A stretch of DNA of 49,678 nt, taken from positions 1 to 49,678 of the forward strand of contig NZ_KB907825.1 in the NCBI RefSeq assembly GCF_000382225.1, given 5' to 3'. Shown one piece after another: positions 9,301 through 17,723 of this stretch. The stretch comes from Hymenobacter aerophilus DSM 13606 (GTDB lineage: Bacteria; Bacteroidota; Bacteroidia; Cytophagales; Hymenobacteraceae). Positions within the stretch are counted from its first letter, which is position 1. The number at the start of each line of letters is the position of its first letter. The position numbers and the translations under genes were made by a program. Below the pieces are notes generated by a model that saw only the letters and a list, made by a program, of their open reading frames with translations, did not search any database and had not been told where the DNA came from.

Positions 9301-11642
9301 ATGATCCGGTCCTTCATCACCTGGATAGCTTGATAACCCTGGCTGTCGTCGGGAAAGTCTTCTTGTATTTGGGTGAGCATGTGAATGCCCCCCGTAAAGA
9401 CATCAATTGAAGCTTTGGTATCCTCATAAGCGAACAAGGTGTTGCTGCTATAGAAAAGCTTCAATACTTCCCAAGATAAGCTGCCTTCGCGCATTTCCTC
9501 GTCTAGCAGGCGTGAGGCCCGGCGTCGCAAATAGCTCAATAAATAAGCTCCTTCTCGCTCAGCCTCCACTTCATAAAATCGCTGAACCAGCAGCAATGCG
9601 TCATTTTCCGTCACTTGGAGAATGTCGCCTCGCAACAGGTAATTAAGCGCGGCGTCGGGTTGACCAAGCGCTAGCAGCGCAGTCGCCAATACGGCGGCAT
9701 AGGACCCCATCAGGTCATTGTATCTGAACGCCATCCGCACATGCAGCAGATGCAATCGCACTACCTGCGTTAAATCGCTGGCCTCAATGGCTATTTGTTT
9801 GGCTAAACGTACATCGTCGAGCAAGGTGTCGGGAGCCACGTGCTGACGGGCGCAGTCGTCGGCCCACCCTTGCGTGCATGATTGTGTGGCTCGTGCGGGA
9901 GTGGAAGAATAAACCCAATGGTACACTTGGTTAACGATGGCGTACGGCCAGGCTGGGTTCGCCTCAATGTACCTGCAGATGGTGTCCTGCACTTGCCGCA
10001 GTCGCTGGGTAGCGTTCTCACGCACGAATTGAGCGAAGGAAGCGTGGTAGAGGGATACCTGAACGGTATTTTTTAGCAAGTATGCCACTTTAGGCAATGC
10101 TGCTTCAAACTCTTGCTGGGCAAACTCTGGCAGCAGGTAGTAGAGCTCGCTACGCGACACTGGCCCACGCAGCGCTGCTATAGTCAACACTAATTGAAGT
10201 TGGGCTGGATTCGCTGCCAGCACAGGCCAGATGCGTTCATAGTAATGCTGAATTTCGCCACCTATTGGGGGAATGTCAGCTAACCAGTCTGCATTATCTT
10301 CCCCTTTGGCATGACGTAGTTCTACCTGCCGGATTAGGTATTGCAGATACAGAGGATGGCCTTCTGAGCGTTCGGCCAGCAAGGCGGTTTGGCTGGCTGG
10401 CAACTGTGGCAAGCGCTTGTGCAAATACTCCTCACAGTGCTGCGCTGGCAGCGGAGTAACGTTTACAATTCGGGTAGGGAATAACTGCGTGCGAATAGGC
10501 GCGGAGAGTACTTCCAGGCCTGTCGCCGACAACACAATGGCCAGCCCCGAGGGCAACGTGAGGGGCAATACCCCCAAAAACTCATGCCGTTGTGGCTCTG
10601 GAACGGTTTCGTCCAACCCATCAATGACGAGCACGACTGTCTTTTGCTGTTGCTGGAAGTGCCACCCTAGCTGAGCAAGTCGACCATGACACCTGCGCAG
10701 CTGTTCTTCGAATGACTGGTCTGGTTCTGGAGCTGGCGCACGTTCGCCCGTCATCAAGATGCTGGTCGTATCATTGAGCCATTGCAACAACCGTTCCCGC
10801 CCTGCCGCCAGGCTCGGGAGCAACGCGCTGCCGGCACGGCTTAGGTAGTAACGGCCACCAACAACAAACGCCTGTCGCTCGGCCGGCTCCAGTGTGGCGA
10901 CGAGCGTGGTTTTGCCCGAGCCAGGTGAACCGATCAGTGCGTGCCAGCCGGTGCTCGCTTCAGTTAGCGTAGCGCGTAGTTCATTTACAACCGCCTGGTT
11001 AGGCAGCAAGTCTTCCTCCTCTGGCAGAGGTTGATCCGTTGCGGTATCTTCGTGCACAGACAACCCCAGTTCACGTAGCATATCTGCCACTGGGGCTAAT
11101 AGCATGGCCCCAATGTCTTGTTCGAGCTGCACGCGAATGAGTCCGCATACCTGATCGTCAACAACTAGTGGGCTGCCCGACAGGCCCGTCAGGTTGTCTC
11201 CAGCATTGCCGCCTTCTACCGCCAGTGTCAGGGGCCAGTCGACTTGAAGATTCTTTTGCAGCACCCGCCCACGGTATGGCCGTCCCGTAAGCGCGTGTGG
11301 TTGCGGGAAACCGCTGGTTTCCCATCGTGCCCCTACCCGTGGCTCTACCGTTGAAAGCGGCAATGGCTCAACATTGCTTGGCGCGCTCTCTAGTTCAACA
11401 ATGGCCAAGTCATAAGCTGCCAGTTCAGGCGATGCGATGACCCGCCCAGCCGTGCTATACGCTTTCTCGGCGTAGCGAAACTCTACTTGGATGCTGGTGG
11501 CCTGCTCTACTACGTGATTGGCTGTTAGCAAGCGAGTGGAGGTAATCAAAAAGCCGGTACCCTGTCGTTCATCGTCAGGGGTGCTGACTACAAGACAAGC
11601 CAAAGCACGCTGAAGCTGAGCTGGATAGAGAATAGATTCCAT
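6387..11642 (-). CDS. Trypsin-like protease / STAND NTPase fusion (Avs-like)
   Basis: 1751 residues. Residues 1-190 are a chymotrypsin-fold serine protease with a readable triad: H43 in LLTANHVV, D78 in AYDLAIVEL and S155 in TGLSGSP. A STAND/NACHT-type ATPase follows, with Walker A GSPGSGKTT at 238-246 and Walker B VVLVIDGLDE near 340-350. The C-terminal 1250 residues are helical repeats, the usual ligand-sensing part of STAND proteins. Protease-STAND proteins of this design sense phage proteins and then activate the protease; that function is inferred by family. The start overlaps the MBL-gene stop as TAATG, so the two are translation-coupled. No frameshift is seen. Confidence 0.85.
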   Translation of the reverse strand: MESILYPAQLQRALACLVVSTPDDERQGTGFLITSTRLLTANHVVEQATSIQVEFRYAEKAYSTAGRVIASPELAAYDLAIVELESAPSNVEPLPLSTVEPRVGARWETSGFPQPHALTGRPYRGRVLQKNLQVDWPLTLAVEGGNAGDNLTGLSGSPLVVDDQVCGLIRVQLEQDIGAMLLAPVADMLRELGLSVHEDTATDQPLPEEEDLLPNQAVVNELRATLTEASTGWHALIGSPGSGKTTLVATLEPAERQAFVVGGRYYLSRAGSALLPSLAAGRERLLQWLNDTTSILMTGERAPAPEPDQSFEEQLRRCHGRLAQLGWHFQQQQKTVVLVIDGLDETVPEPQRHEFLGVLPLTLPSGLAIVLSATGLEVLSAPIRTQLFPTRIVNVTPLPAQHCEEYLHKRLPQLPASQTALLAERSEGHPLYLQYLIRQVELRHAKGEDNADWLADIPPIGGEIQHYYERIWPVLAANPAQLQLVLTIAALRGPVSRSELYYLLPEFAQQEFEAALPKVAYLLKNTVQVSLYHASFAQFVRENATQRLRQVQDTICRYIEANPAWPYAIVNQVYHWVYSSTPARATQSCTQGWADDCARQHVAPDTLLDDVRLAKQIAIEASDLTQVVRLHLLHVRMAFRYNDLMGSYAAVLATALLALGQPDAALNYLLRGDILQVTENDALLLVQRFYEVEAEREGAYLLSYLRRRASRLLDEEMREGSLSWEVLKLFYSSNTLFAYEDTKASIDVFTGGIHMLTQIQEDFPDDSQGYQAIQVMKDRIMSYHGGFILWAFDYYALPIRFYEEHPEFGRVLRPADAGKWAAIAQTALDFQTGNSRQPLPSKLRDVVQDVTLLTKKHGYLEQDLSRILFLLMEQDGDPQVVQELAPDCLELLAIPALRAANGVDLQPNYLSLIVQRALLIGYTSSIGEGYKSLPRPFPGAEAWEEFVASLITHLGYLRGQLLQLRAENQATRYGELLSQVQAADASLNLTLANRSQWERSYALPEAIFPVAYELLAGIYITFYPAEVSRWVGTLTRRAGDQAGLYTEGFRESYFRVAQVLRRDISFRRARYQVLESLRLHVLAGVHNRWERTGALLELIEHYADNGNQARSLASYDELLATSMGPAWYKEDQFALAPAVVRHLPAASQVVPTLAALVDAAAGEMTFQRYVRDTKAQLVGALAQQGRIDLAIGYYQFETLPAPDTVRANVLSLVTDAVQPGDGYTLGARSLVEASALAELLGNLPKVDPRISWACAQVFSRSEDTWRFAREYGKLQGEAFNHLLAEHPTDTVALQCEWVAGLRAGRFTERELKEYLPAFGKVLNNEAHQRIETALAVNPGWQNMIKRTPAPQPQQRLADEEQITGWPGMGRPDRYRDIEGQLRVAAEEAEMGDQQRAGQMLGEYATTLWQEGWSIWWAENLSREMGQLMAKTVEYTETTPGLLRALRQPIAHSTEWNVAQKLLEWSAPRLGEVEQQQLAEAVTDHLQAVTQPAAAALHKYAWLAKPAEQKLSTEEQMVKLLIWHLVHPNAEWRQVSAITLIRLAAQLPSLVISGLLDVSLAPHYTGAWHEAAASLLPHIARVHPLTLWNVVAQEIDLTGRVKHIRHLLIQHDVQQTLETVLKVVPEARSLLQQIQNTVPASGLLSGRISTAEVALDEEYLSFIQYELEELNDRRWLNKEFCQELLSTLASLCHPLTISEVWEADHYVQRSFMPNKPFLLPFQARLTYALNQAVMRRADQRGWNELVDILRPD

Positions 11643-12871
11643 TAAGCAGTAAGGATTAGGGGTTGGTCTGGATCAAGCACGGTGATTGTGTAATGATATG
11701 TCTGCTGCCAATCTATTCGGTTAAATTGAGCAATGGAAGGAGTAAGATAATTGCAGCAAAGCTTCCTTATTTGTCCTGGTCGGGTTAGGGGCCTAGTAAC
11801 TATCCAAGCCAAGGTTGCCAAGTCGGGATGATGGTGGCGTCCCCCATCGGTAGAGATTAGGTAGCAATCCGAATCAGTTGCCTGTAACAGGGTGGGACTG
11901 TTGTTTGAGAAGCTGCCATGGTGCGAGAGTTTGATTGCCGCAAACCACCAGGGCTTGTCTTGATGTCCACCGTAAGCCTGGGTTAGCTCTGCTAACACAA
12001 CCGACGGATGAGCATCGCCAAGTAGCAGTAGACGCAATTCTTGCATTTCCAGCACGAAAGCCAGGGAACTGCCATTGATGGGGGACTTATCCTCCGTAAA
12101 AGCCGCTCGTAGGTATGCCTGCGGAGAAGCAGGTGCTACAGCTGCAATGGGTCGGGGGCCCGTGGAGGGTAGCCAGCGTTCTGTTTGTTGCCAGAATTCA
12201 TATGCTTGCTCCATGAGTGGACTACTCTCCTGACGCTCTCTTACTCCCATTTTGGCTAGTTCAGTCTCCCAACGGCTAGCCAGCTTGGCCAATCCAGCAA
12301 CTGTAGGAGAGACCAGCCGGCAGGACAGACCAGGAGCGAGTTGGGCGGCAAACGGTACCACGAGCGGCCCTTCATTAACCGACGTATTCCACGCGTACCC
12401 ATACTTGACTAGTTGAGCGCTCAAGCTAGTGCCCTGCTGAGCATTGAGCAATCGTGGACCGGTATCAGCAGCACCTATCCTACCTACAAGCTGGCGGTTA
12501 ATTAGACTCCGCAAAATGGTTTCATCTGTCCGAGTACTAGGTATAGTTTGACCATTGGACGGACGTAGATGCCGGTAGCCGTTATGCCAGACCTGGTTAA
12601 TGTAAATCACTTGGGGAGATCCGGCCGACTGATTTTCTGGAAACAACCCTTTGTAAGCCCCTTCTATATGGTCAGCATCTATATGAGTAATAATACAATA
12701 ATCAAGCGTTCGTCCTTGGCGCGCCCATTGCAGCAACCGTGGTTTTAGATATTCGGTGTAGGTAGACTTATACCCGGTGTCCACCAGCAGCCTAACTCCA
12801 GTGCTGTATTGCAAAAGCAGGCAATCTCCGTTGCGAGCGGGTAGCAAGTAAATTTCAATAAATGTAGACAT
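11642..12871 (-). CDS. MBL-fold metallohydrolase, first gene of the defence operon
   Basis: 409 residues. The metallo-beta-lactamase-fold signature HIDADHIEG is at 63-71 (H63, D65, D67, H68), preceded by LLVDTGY. Further metal-ligand candidates are in LLLLGDAHP and in IKLSHHGSFSNN. The length and the internal insert fit ComEC/nuclease-like MBL hydrolases rather than small beta-lactamases. No signal peptide, so it acts in the cytoplasm. It opens a three-gene operon with the protease-STAND gene. MBL plus protease-STAND is the composition I recall for AVAST type 1. The start lies only 3 bp from the divergent Nudix pseudogene ATG, so its promoter must sit inside that pseudogene. Confidence 0.85.
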   Translation of the reverse strand: MSTFIEIYLLPARNGDCLLLQYSTGVRLLVDTGYKSTYTEYLKPRLLQWARQGRTLDYCIITHIDADHIEGAYKGLFPENQSAGSPQVIYINQVWHNGYRHLRPSNGQTIPSTRTDETILRSLINRQLVGRIGAADTGPRLLNAQQGTSLSAQLVKYGYAWNTSVNEGPLVVPFAAQLAPGLSCRLVSPTVAGLAKLASRWETELAKMGVRERQESSPLMEQAYEFWQQTERWLPSTGPRPIAAVAPASPQAYLRAAFTEDKSPINGSSLAFVLEMQELRLLLLGDAHPSVVLAELTQAYGGHQDKPWWFAAIKLSHHGSFSNNSPTLLQATDSDCYLISTDGGRHHHPDLATLAWIVTRPLTRPGQIRKLCCNYLTPSIAQFNRIDWQQTYHYTITVLDPDQPLILTA

Positions 12872-12874
12872 TCA

Positions 12875-13320
12875 ATGGTCTCATGTAAGGTACCTGTCAT
12901 TGATCCTAGTAAACTGTTTTGCGGGCTGCAGGTGATTGATACCCCCCGGGTTCGCCTGGAGGGCGGCCTGATTCTAATGGCCCGTTGTCACGACCGAGAT
13001 GTTTACTACATACCCGGCGGTAAGCGCAAAGCAGGTGAAACGATACGCTGGCGCTGATGCGTGAGATAGGGGAGAAGCTCAATGTGGCGCTCCTGCCGTA
13101 AACGGCCCAGTTTATTAGCGAGTTTACGGCCTCAGCTGACCAGAAGCCCGCCGATGTATTGGTGCGATTGCGCTGCTATTAGGGCTAACACCAAAGGCAG
13201 CTGGCACCCGCCGCGGAAATAGCCGATATGGCGTGGGTCCAATATGTGGACCGAGCGAAAGCATCGGCCGTGGCGCAACTTGTTTTCGACCATCTCTACC
13301 GGAACAGCAGCTTGAGGTGA
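12875..13320 (+). pseudogene. Nudix hydrolase, decayed
   Basis: The first frame reads from an ATG at 12875 to YYIPGGKRKAGETIR, the start of a Nudix box. After a frameshift near 13045 the rest of the box follows as ALMREIGEKLNV in another frame. That second frame continues to a TGA at 13320 with recognisable Nudix C-terminal text (AQFISEFTASADQKPADVLVRL, AEIADMAWV), broken by in-frame stops after LLP and after RLRCY. Intact relatives are about 140 residues. With one frameshift and several stops it cannot function. The defence operon appears to have landed right at its 5' end. Confidence 0.85.
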
Positions 13321-13334
13321 TGATCAATCCCCCA

Positions 13335-16300
13335 TTATATTTCTGTCGCCTGGGTAGGGGCAGTATTCAGAAGTGACTCCAGCAAGGTGACCAGTTGTTC
13401 TTCCTCGACGCTGCTGTCATGGTTCAGACAGCGAGTTACGCACTGAGTTAGGGAAGTATAGTTCTCGGCATTTACCCTTGGCTGCAGCCAACGTAAATCT
13501 GTTTCCACCCGAAGCCAGGTTACTGTTTCTACCTGGCTTAGCCATGCTCGTTCTGAGGAAGAGGCATCTGCCAACCGCCGCCGGTACTCTAAGAGCTTCC
13601 ACAAGGCCTGTAGCGTGCCGATCAGGCGTTCATTTTCTTCCGGTTCTACCATCACCTGGGCCTCAATTCCAAGTAAGGGTTGCACGTCCGCTGGAGTTGC
13701 TGCCTTTGGCTGCGGTAGTTGCCAATCTGCCGGGGTAGCTGCTTCCTCCCCCTCGTTGAGGGCCTTGAGCCACCTGAAGACCTCCTTGTTGCAGCGAAGA
13801 CCTCTGCCTGCCTCTCGGTTAACTACGGGCACTAGCAGAAAATAATCCGCCCGGGTTTCGCTCAGCTCGACCAGTGAAACCAGCAGCGGCAACAGGTGCT
13901 CTTGATTCGTAAAATCAACACCCTCTACACCTATAACGGCAGTTTTCAATGTTCCCTCCTGGCTCAAATAGGTTGGCAGATGCATCTGGACGGGCAGGAC
14001 CTGCTCGCTGGCTCGCAGGATGGCGTGCACCTCAGCCAAACTGGTTTGCTTGTCGGCCTCATTCCACTGAAGGATGCGTTCGCGCACGCCGTATACTTTA
14101 GCGCCGGCCAGTACCTCTTGGCAATGCACGTAAAACCGTACACTGTCCAGCAAGCGCGGATACCAACTCGTTTCCTCTTGCTCCAACGCGGCCAGTTCGA
14201 AGTAATCGTGCCGGGCACTTATGGTTCGTTGCGCGGCCTGCATGGCCGGCAGTTGCTGAACGGTGTTGGTTAAGTTGTAGGTGGCTAAGTTCCGGCTGTT
14301 GCTATTACTAGGAACCACCAAGCCACTGAACTGACCCACAAAATTGCGCAACGAAGCCAGCCATTCCTCCACAGCCCGTTCCACCGTGGCATAATCACCG
14401 ACCAACGAACCGAACTTATTTGCCGGCAGCTTAGGCCGGCGCTGCCGGTGCGCCTCCAGTTGCTCGCTTTGTGTGACGATGGCTTCGATGGCGGCCTTAT
14501 CCCGGCCGCTTTGCTGCTCAAGTCTAATTTCGAGAAACCGAACGAAGCGCTTGGCGAGTTCCAGCGCAAGTTGTCGCAAGGACAGCAGGTGTTTCTGCCA
14601 TTCGTAAACCGATTTGGCCCGATACAGGTGCAGAATGGTGTCGGCCCACAGCCGGTTGATGCGCGCGGCCCGGGGTATGAGCAGAATGTCGGCCGTCATC
14701 CGTTTTTTGGCATTCATCAGGGCCACGGTGTAGAGATAAGCCGGGCGGATTGGAAAGAGAACGGCGTTGCTGCGGTAATGTGCGTAACCCGGCAGAAAAG
14801 TCGCCAGCACCTGCAGGCGTTCCACGCTTAGGTCATTCCCGCGGTCACCCTCACTGAATTCCAGCAGGTATTCCGCCACTAGGTCCTGGTCTTCCTCCCG
14901 CAACGTGGGCGTGTCGGTCTGTTGTTTGAGGTAAGCCAGCAGCACCGCTTTGTGCTGCGTTGTAAAATCCTGGGCCGTTGCTGGGTCAGCCATCCATAGG
15001 TAGGTGAACAGTTCTTGGGTTTCGGCCAGCGGTTTGGTACGCAGTGCGAGCAGCAGGGCCGGCTCCTCACAACCCGATAGTAGGGGCAAGGGCAAATTCA
15101 GGCGGTGCAGCCAGTCGCTCAGCCGGCCCAGTCCCAGATAGCTCGGTTTACTAACGGCCAAAGGCGCTTGAGCGTGTAGCAGGGAGGCAAACAGCAGGAG
15201 TTCGGATTCTGCCCACACCAGCGGGGCCAGTTTATGAGAGCGTTCCAGCAAATGGCGCAGGCCTTCCCCAAGTCCGTCTATGCTGCTTAGACTGCTCAAG
15301 ACATCGGGTTTGGCAAAGGGAATCGTTTCGTACACGAACAATTCCAGGCCTCCGCCCGCAACCACCTCAGCTATTACGGCCTGGTTTTGCTGCCAGTAGT
15401 GCAGGGCCTCCCCGCACAGCAAGCCGTCCAGGGCGGCCGTCATATCCAAGAACGTTCGCGGGGCCAGAAGCGGGGCCAGTTGTTCATACAATTGGCGCCG
15501 GTCAGGAGCCACCAGCAAACCTGGCAGGCCGGCGAAAAACTCGTGGGTTTGCTCCGGAGTAAGCAGCCGGCATACCCCGGCCAGCGTGTCGGCCAGGGGC
15601 AGTACCTGGTGCAGCAAGTCCGCCAGATGCCGCGACCTTACTGGATGCAACCCTTCCACGCGGCTCGTACCGAAGCGCAAAAAGTACTCCCGCTCCAGTT
15701 GATTAAGTACTTCGCCTCGATCGGAGTCGAAGCCCACGGTATCGGCCACGTAGCGCACCAGCCAGCCCGTATCAAGCCGAATGGCCAAGCAGTCGGCCAC
15801 GGCCACTAGCCGTAGGATTTCCAGCTTGGCCGCGGCGTTGCGCGATTCCCGGTTCAGCTCTCGTAGCTGCCCGGCCAACCTTTCGCGCAGCAGCTCCCCC
15901 TGGGTGAGCAGGTACACGTACTCAATCAGCAGTTGGCGCTCGGCCACGGCCTCCCAGGCGGGTTGCCAGGGGTTAGTGTGGTCGGCCAGCAGGTTGCGCC
16001 GGCTTAGTTCATGGTGAATGCGCTCGGCCTCGTCCCGCCCCAGCGTCACTTCGACGACGTGCACCGGCACCATGGCACCATTCGAGCCGAAGCGGTACCA
16101 GTCTTCTTCGCGGGAGGTAATAAGAAATCGGACGGGCAAATCCGCTACCCGCTCCACCACCGCGGCCCACTCGCTCACGTGGGAACCCAATCCGTCAATC
16201 ACGACCAAGGGCTGCTCGCCCACCCGCACCCAGGCCCGTATGTGTTCCACGATGGCGTTGGCCATTTCAGGTCGGCCGCAGTGCCGGACTTCATACACTT

Positions 16301-17312
16301 GGCCGCCGCGCTGCTGCTGCGCGTAGCCGGCTTGCCAGGCCAGGGTGGATTTTCCCTGCCCGCTGGACGATCGAACGACCACGACGGCGTGAGCCGCTAG
16401 CCCCGCTTCGATGCGCGCCTCCCAGTCCGTTCGCCGCACCGGCAAATGGTCGGCAATGTGGTGAGGCCGGGCTGCCTGGCCTGCAAAGTAGGCGGTGGCC
16501 GACCGTTGCGCTTCAACCCCGTAGCCCACGCGCTCCAGCCAGTTGTGCCGCAGGGCCTCGTTGAGAGGGGCGGCAGAATAGCTGTCTTTCACGCCTTGAA
16601 TGCTTTCGGCCAGGTGGCGGTAGGTGACCGTTACCCGCTGCCGCGACCAGTCGAAGGCGTGGTAGAAAACGGCCTTCAGGTACTGTTCCTCACTGCGGGC
16701 ATGTATGTCAAAGTTGGCCAGTAAGGCTTGCACGCACCGCTCGTGCAGCTGCGCCTCAGTGACGTACTCCCAGCGCAGCCGCCGCAAAAAGTCAGCGGAC
16801 TGCTCGCGGCTGAGGGTCTTATCAAACGCTTGCAGCTTGGCGCCCCAATGCGCTAGGGCCGCGGGTTCGCCCTGCACCAGCGGCTGCAAGGCGGGGGCCA
16901 AGCGCATGTTATGCACCAGGGTAAACGTGGCCGTTGGTGCCCCTTTGTATACTTCCAGAAAGTTCTGCAGAACTCCCATATCCCAGAAGCGAGCGGGGGC
17001 CAGATCGTTCACGGACGTTTTCAGTTGCACGTACTCCGTTTGCCCAATAACGAGCACGTTGTGCAAGTCCACGTCCTCTAGGCCCTCCAACTGAATGGCA
17101 ACTGGGCTGCCGGGTTGCAGCAGGCTGAGCATTCGTTCGCAGGCGTAGAGTAACTGGAAGCTGATGCCCCGCAGGTTCACAACGCCACCCACCCGGCGAG
17201 CCGCCAGGTCCTCAATATAGCTGCTTAAGTTGCTTGGTAGGGTTGCCGCTACTTCCGGTTGCGCCTGAGTTAGTTTGGTAGCAGGACAACGCGATTTTTC
17301 ACTTTTGGGCAT
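13335..17312 (-). CDS. Cap4-like nuclease / STAND NTPase
   Basis: 1325 residues. The N-terminal about 220 residues match the Cap4/DUF4297 dsDNA endonuclease pattern: GISFQ at 49-53, LEGLEDVDL at 75-83 (E76, D80 or D82) and YVQLKT at 94-99 (the Q-x-K of PD-(D/E)xK folds). A P-loop ATPase follows: Walker A SSSGQGKST at 315-323, Walker B LVVIDG at 369-374, and a sensor-like FLITSRE near 395. The remaining 900 residues are helical repeats. Nuclease-STAND proteins of this type are antiviral sensors that degrade DNA when triggered; the role here is by family inference. It appears to be a single-gene unit, and a MITE sits 25 bp upstream of its start. Confidence 0.8.
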   Translation of the reverse strand: MPKSEKSRCPATKLTQAQPEVAATLPSNLSSYIEDLAARRVGGVVNLRGISFQLLYACERMLSLLQPGSPVAIQLEGLEDVDLHNVLVIGQTEYVQLKTSVNDLAPARFWDMGVLQNFLEVYKGAPTATFTLVHNMRLAPALQPLVQGEPAALAHWGAKLQAFDKTLSREQSADFLRRLRWEYVTEAQLHERCVQALLANFDIHARSEEQYLKAVFYHAFDWSRQRVTVTYRHLAESIQGVKDSYSAAPLNEALRHNWLERVGYGVEAQRSATAYFAGQAARPHHIADHLPVRRTDWEARIEAGLAAHAVVVVRSSSGQGKSTLAWQAGYAQQQRGGQVYEVRHCGRPEMANAIVEHIRAWVRVGEQPLVVIDGLGSHVSEWAAVVERVADLPVRFLITSREEDWYRFGSNGAMVPVHVVEVTLGRDEAERIHHELSRRNLLADHTNPWQPAWEAVAERQLLIEYVYLLTQGELLRERLAGQLRELNRESRNAAAKLEILRLVAVADCLAIRLDTGWLVRYVADTVGFDSDRGEVLNQLEREYFLRFGTSRVEGLHPVRSRHLADLLHQVLPLADTLAGVCRLLTPEQTHEFFAGLPGLLVAPDRRQLYEQLAPLLAPRTFLDMTAALDGLLCGEALHYWQQNQAVIAEVVAGGGLELFVYETIPFAKPDVLSSLSSIDGLGEGLRHLLERSHKLAPLVWAESELLLFASLLHAQAPLAVSKPSYLGLGRLSDWLHRLNLPLPLLSGCEEPALLLALRTKPLAETQELFTYLWMADPATAQDFTTQHKAVLLAYLKQQTDTPTLREEDQDLVAEYLLEFSEGDRGNDLSVERLQVLATFLPGYAHYRSNAVLFPIRPAYLYTVALMNAKKRMTADILLIPRAARINRLWADTILHLYRAKSVYEWQKHLLSLRQLALELAKRFVRFLEIRLEQQSGRDKAAIEAIVTQSEQLEAHRQRRPKLPANKFGSLVGDYATVERAVEEWLASLRNFVGQFSGLVVPSNSNSRNLATYNLTNTVQQLPAMQAAQRTISARHDYFELAALEQEETSWYPRLLDSVRFYVHCQEVLAGAKVYGVRERILQWNEADKQTSLAEVHAILRASEQVLPVQMHLPTYLSQEGTLKTAVIGVEGVDFTNQEHLLPLLVSLVELSETRADYFLLVPVVNREAGRGLRCNKEVFRWLKALNEGEEAATPADWQLPQPKAATPADVQPLLGIEAQVMVEPEENERLIGTLQALWKLLEYRRRLADASSSERAWLSQVETVTWLRVETDLRWLQPRVNAENYTSLTQCVTRCLNHDSSVEEEQLVTLLESLLNTAPTQATEI

Positions 17313-17336
17313 GGCAGCTAGAAATGGGGCAGCTAG

Positions 17337-17485
17337 TATAGCGGTTTCGCGAACGGTGTATCCAGCCGGGTGTAGAGACGCATCTTTGCGTCTCAGCGTT
17401 GAACGACGACGTTGCAGCGGCGCGGACGAGTAGACGCAAAGATGCGTCTCTACATCCTAGGTCTACGGTTCGCGAAACTGCTATA
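17337..17485. mobile_element. 149-bp MITE with nested inverted repeats
   Basis: The outer ends read TATAGCGGTTTCGCGAACG from 17337 and, in inverse, TATAGCAGTTTCGCGAACC ending at 17485. Inside lies a perfect 22-bp inverted repeat (17372-17393 and 17432-17453) with the core AGACGCATCTTTGCGTCT. The outer repeats end in TATA next to AG and GT, compatible with a TA target. No reading frame. It separates the STAND gene (start 17312) from whatever promoter lies further upstream. Confidence 0.85.
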
Positions 17486-17723
17486 GTTAGTGCGAAATGA
17501 TAGAAAGCAAATAATATTTACTGATATAACTAAGACTTATCACACCTTATCCATATGAAATAGCCTGTTAGGATTTAAAAGACATTGTTAAATGCCAAAG
17601 AGTGTGAGTTACGACTCAAAGAGGAGAATTAATTGCTCAAACAGTATGCACACATGTCACAATAAGCAACCGTAATCATTACTAGCGGCGAGGAAACTTG
17701 TATGTTGCCTGCTATAACCAACT

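Noticed and set aside
11642..12871. Beta-lactamase (antibiotic resistance) reading of the MBL gene
   Set aside because: No signal peptide, much longer than class B enzymes, and coupled to a STAND defence gene.
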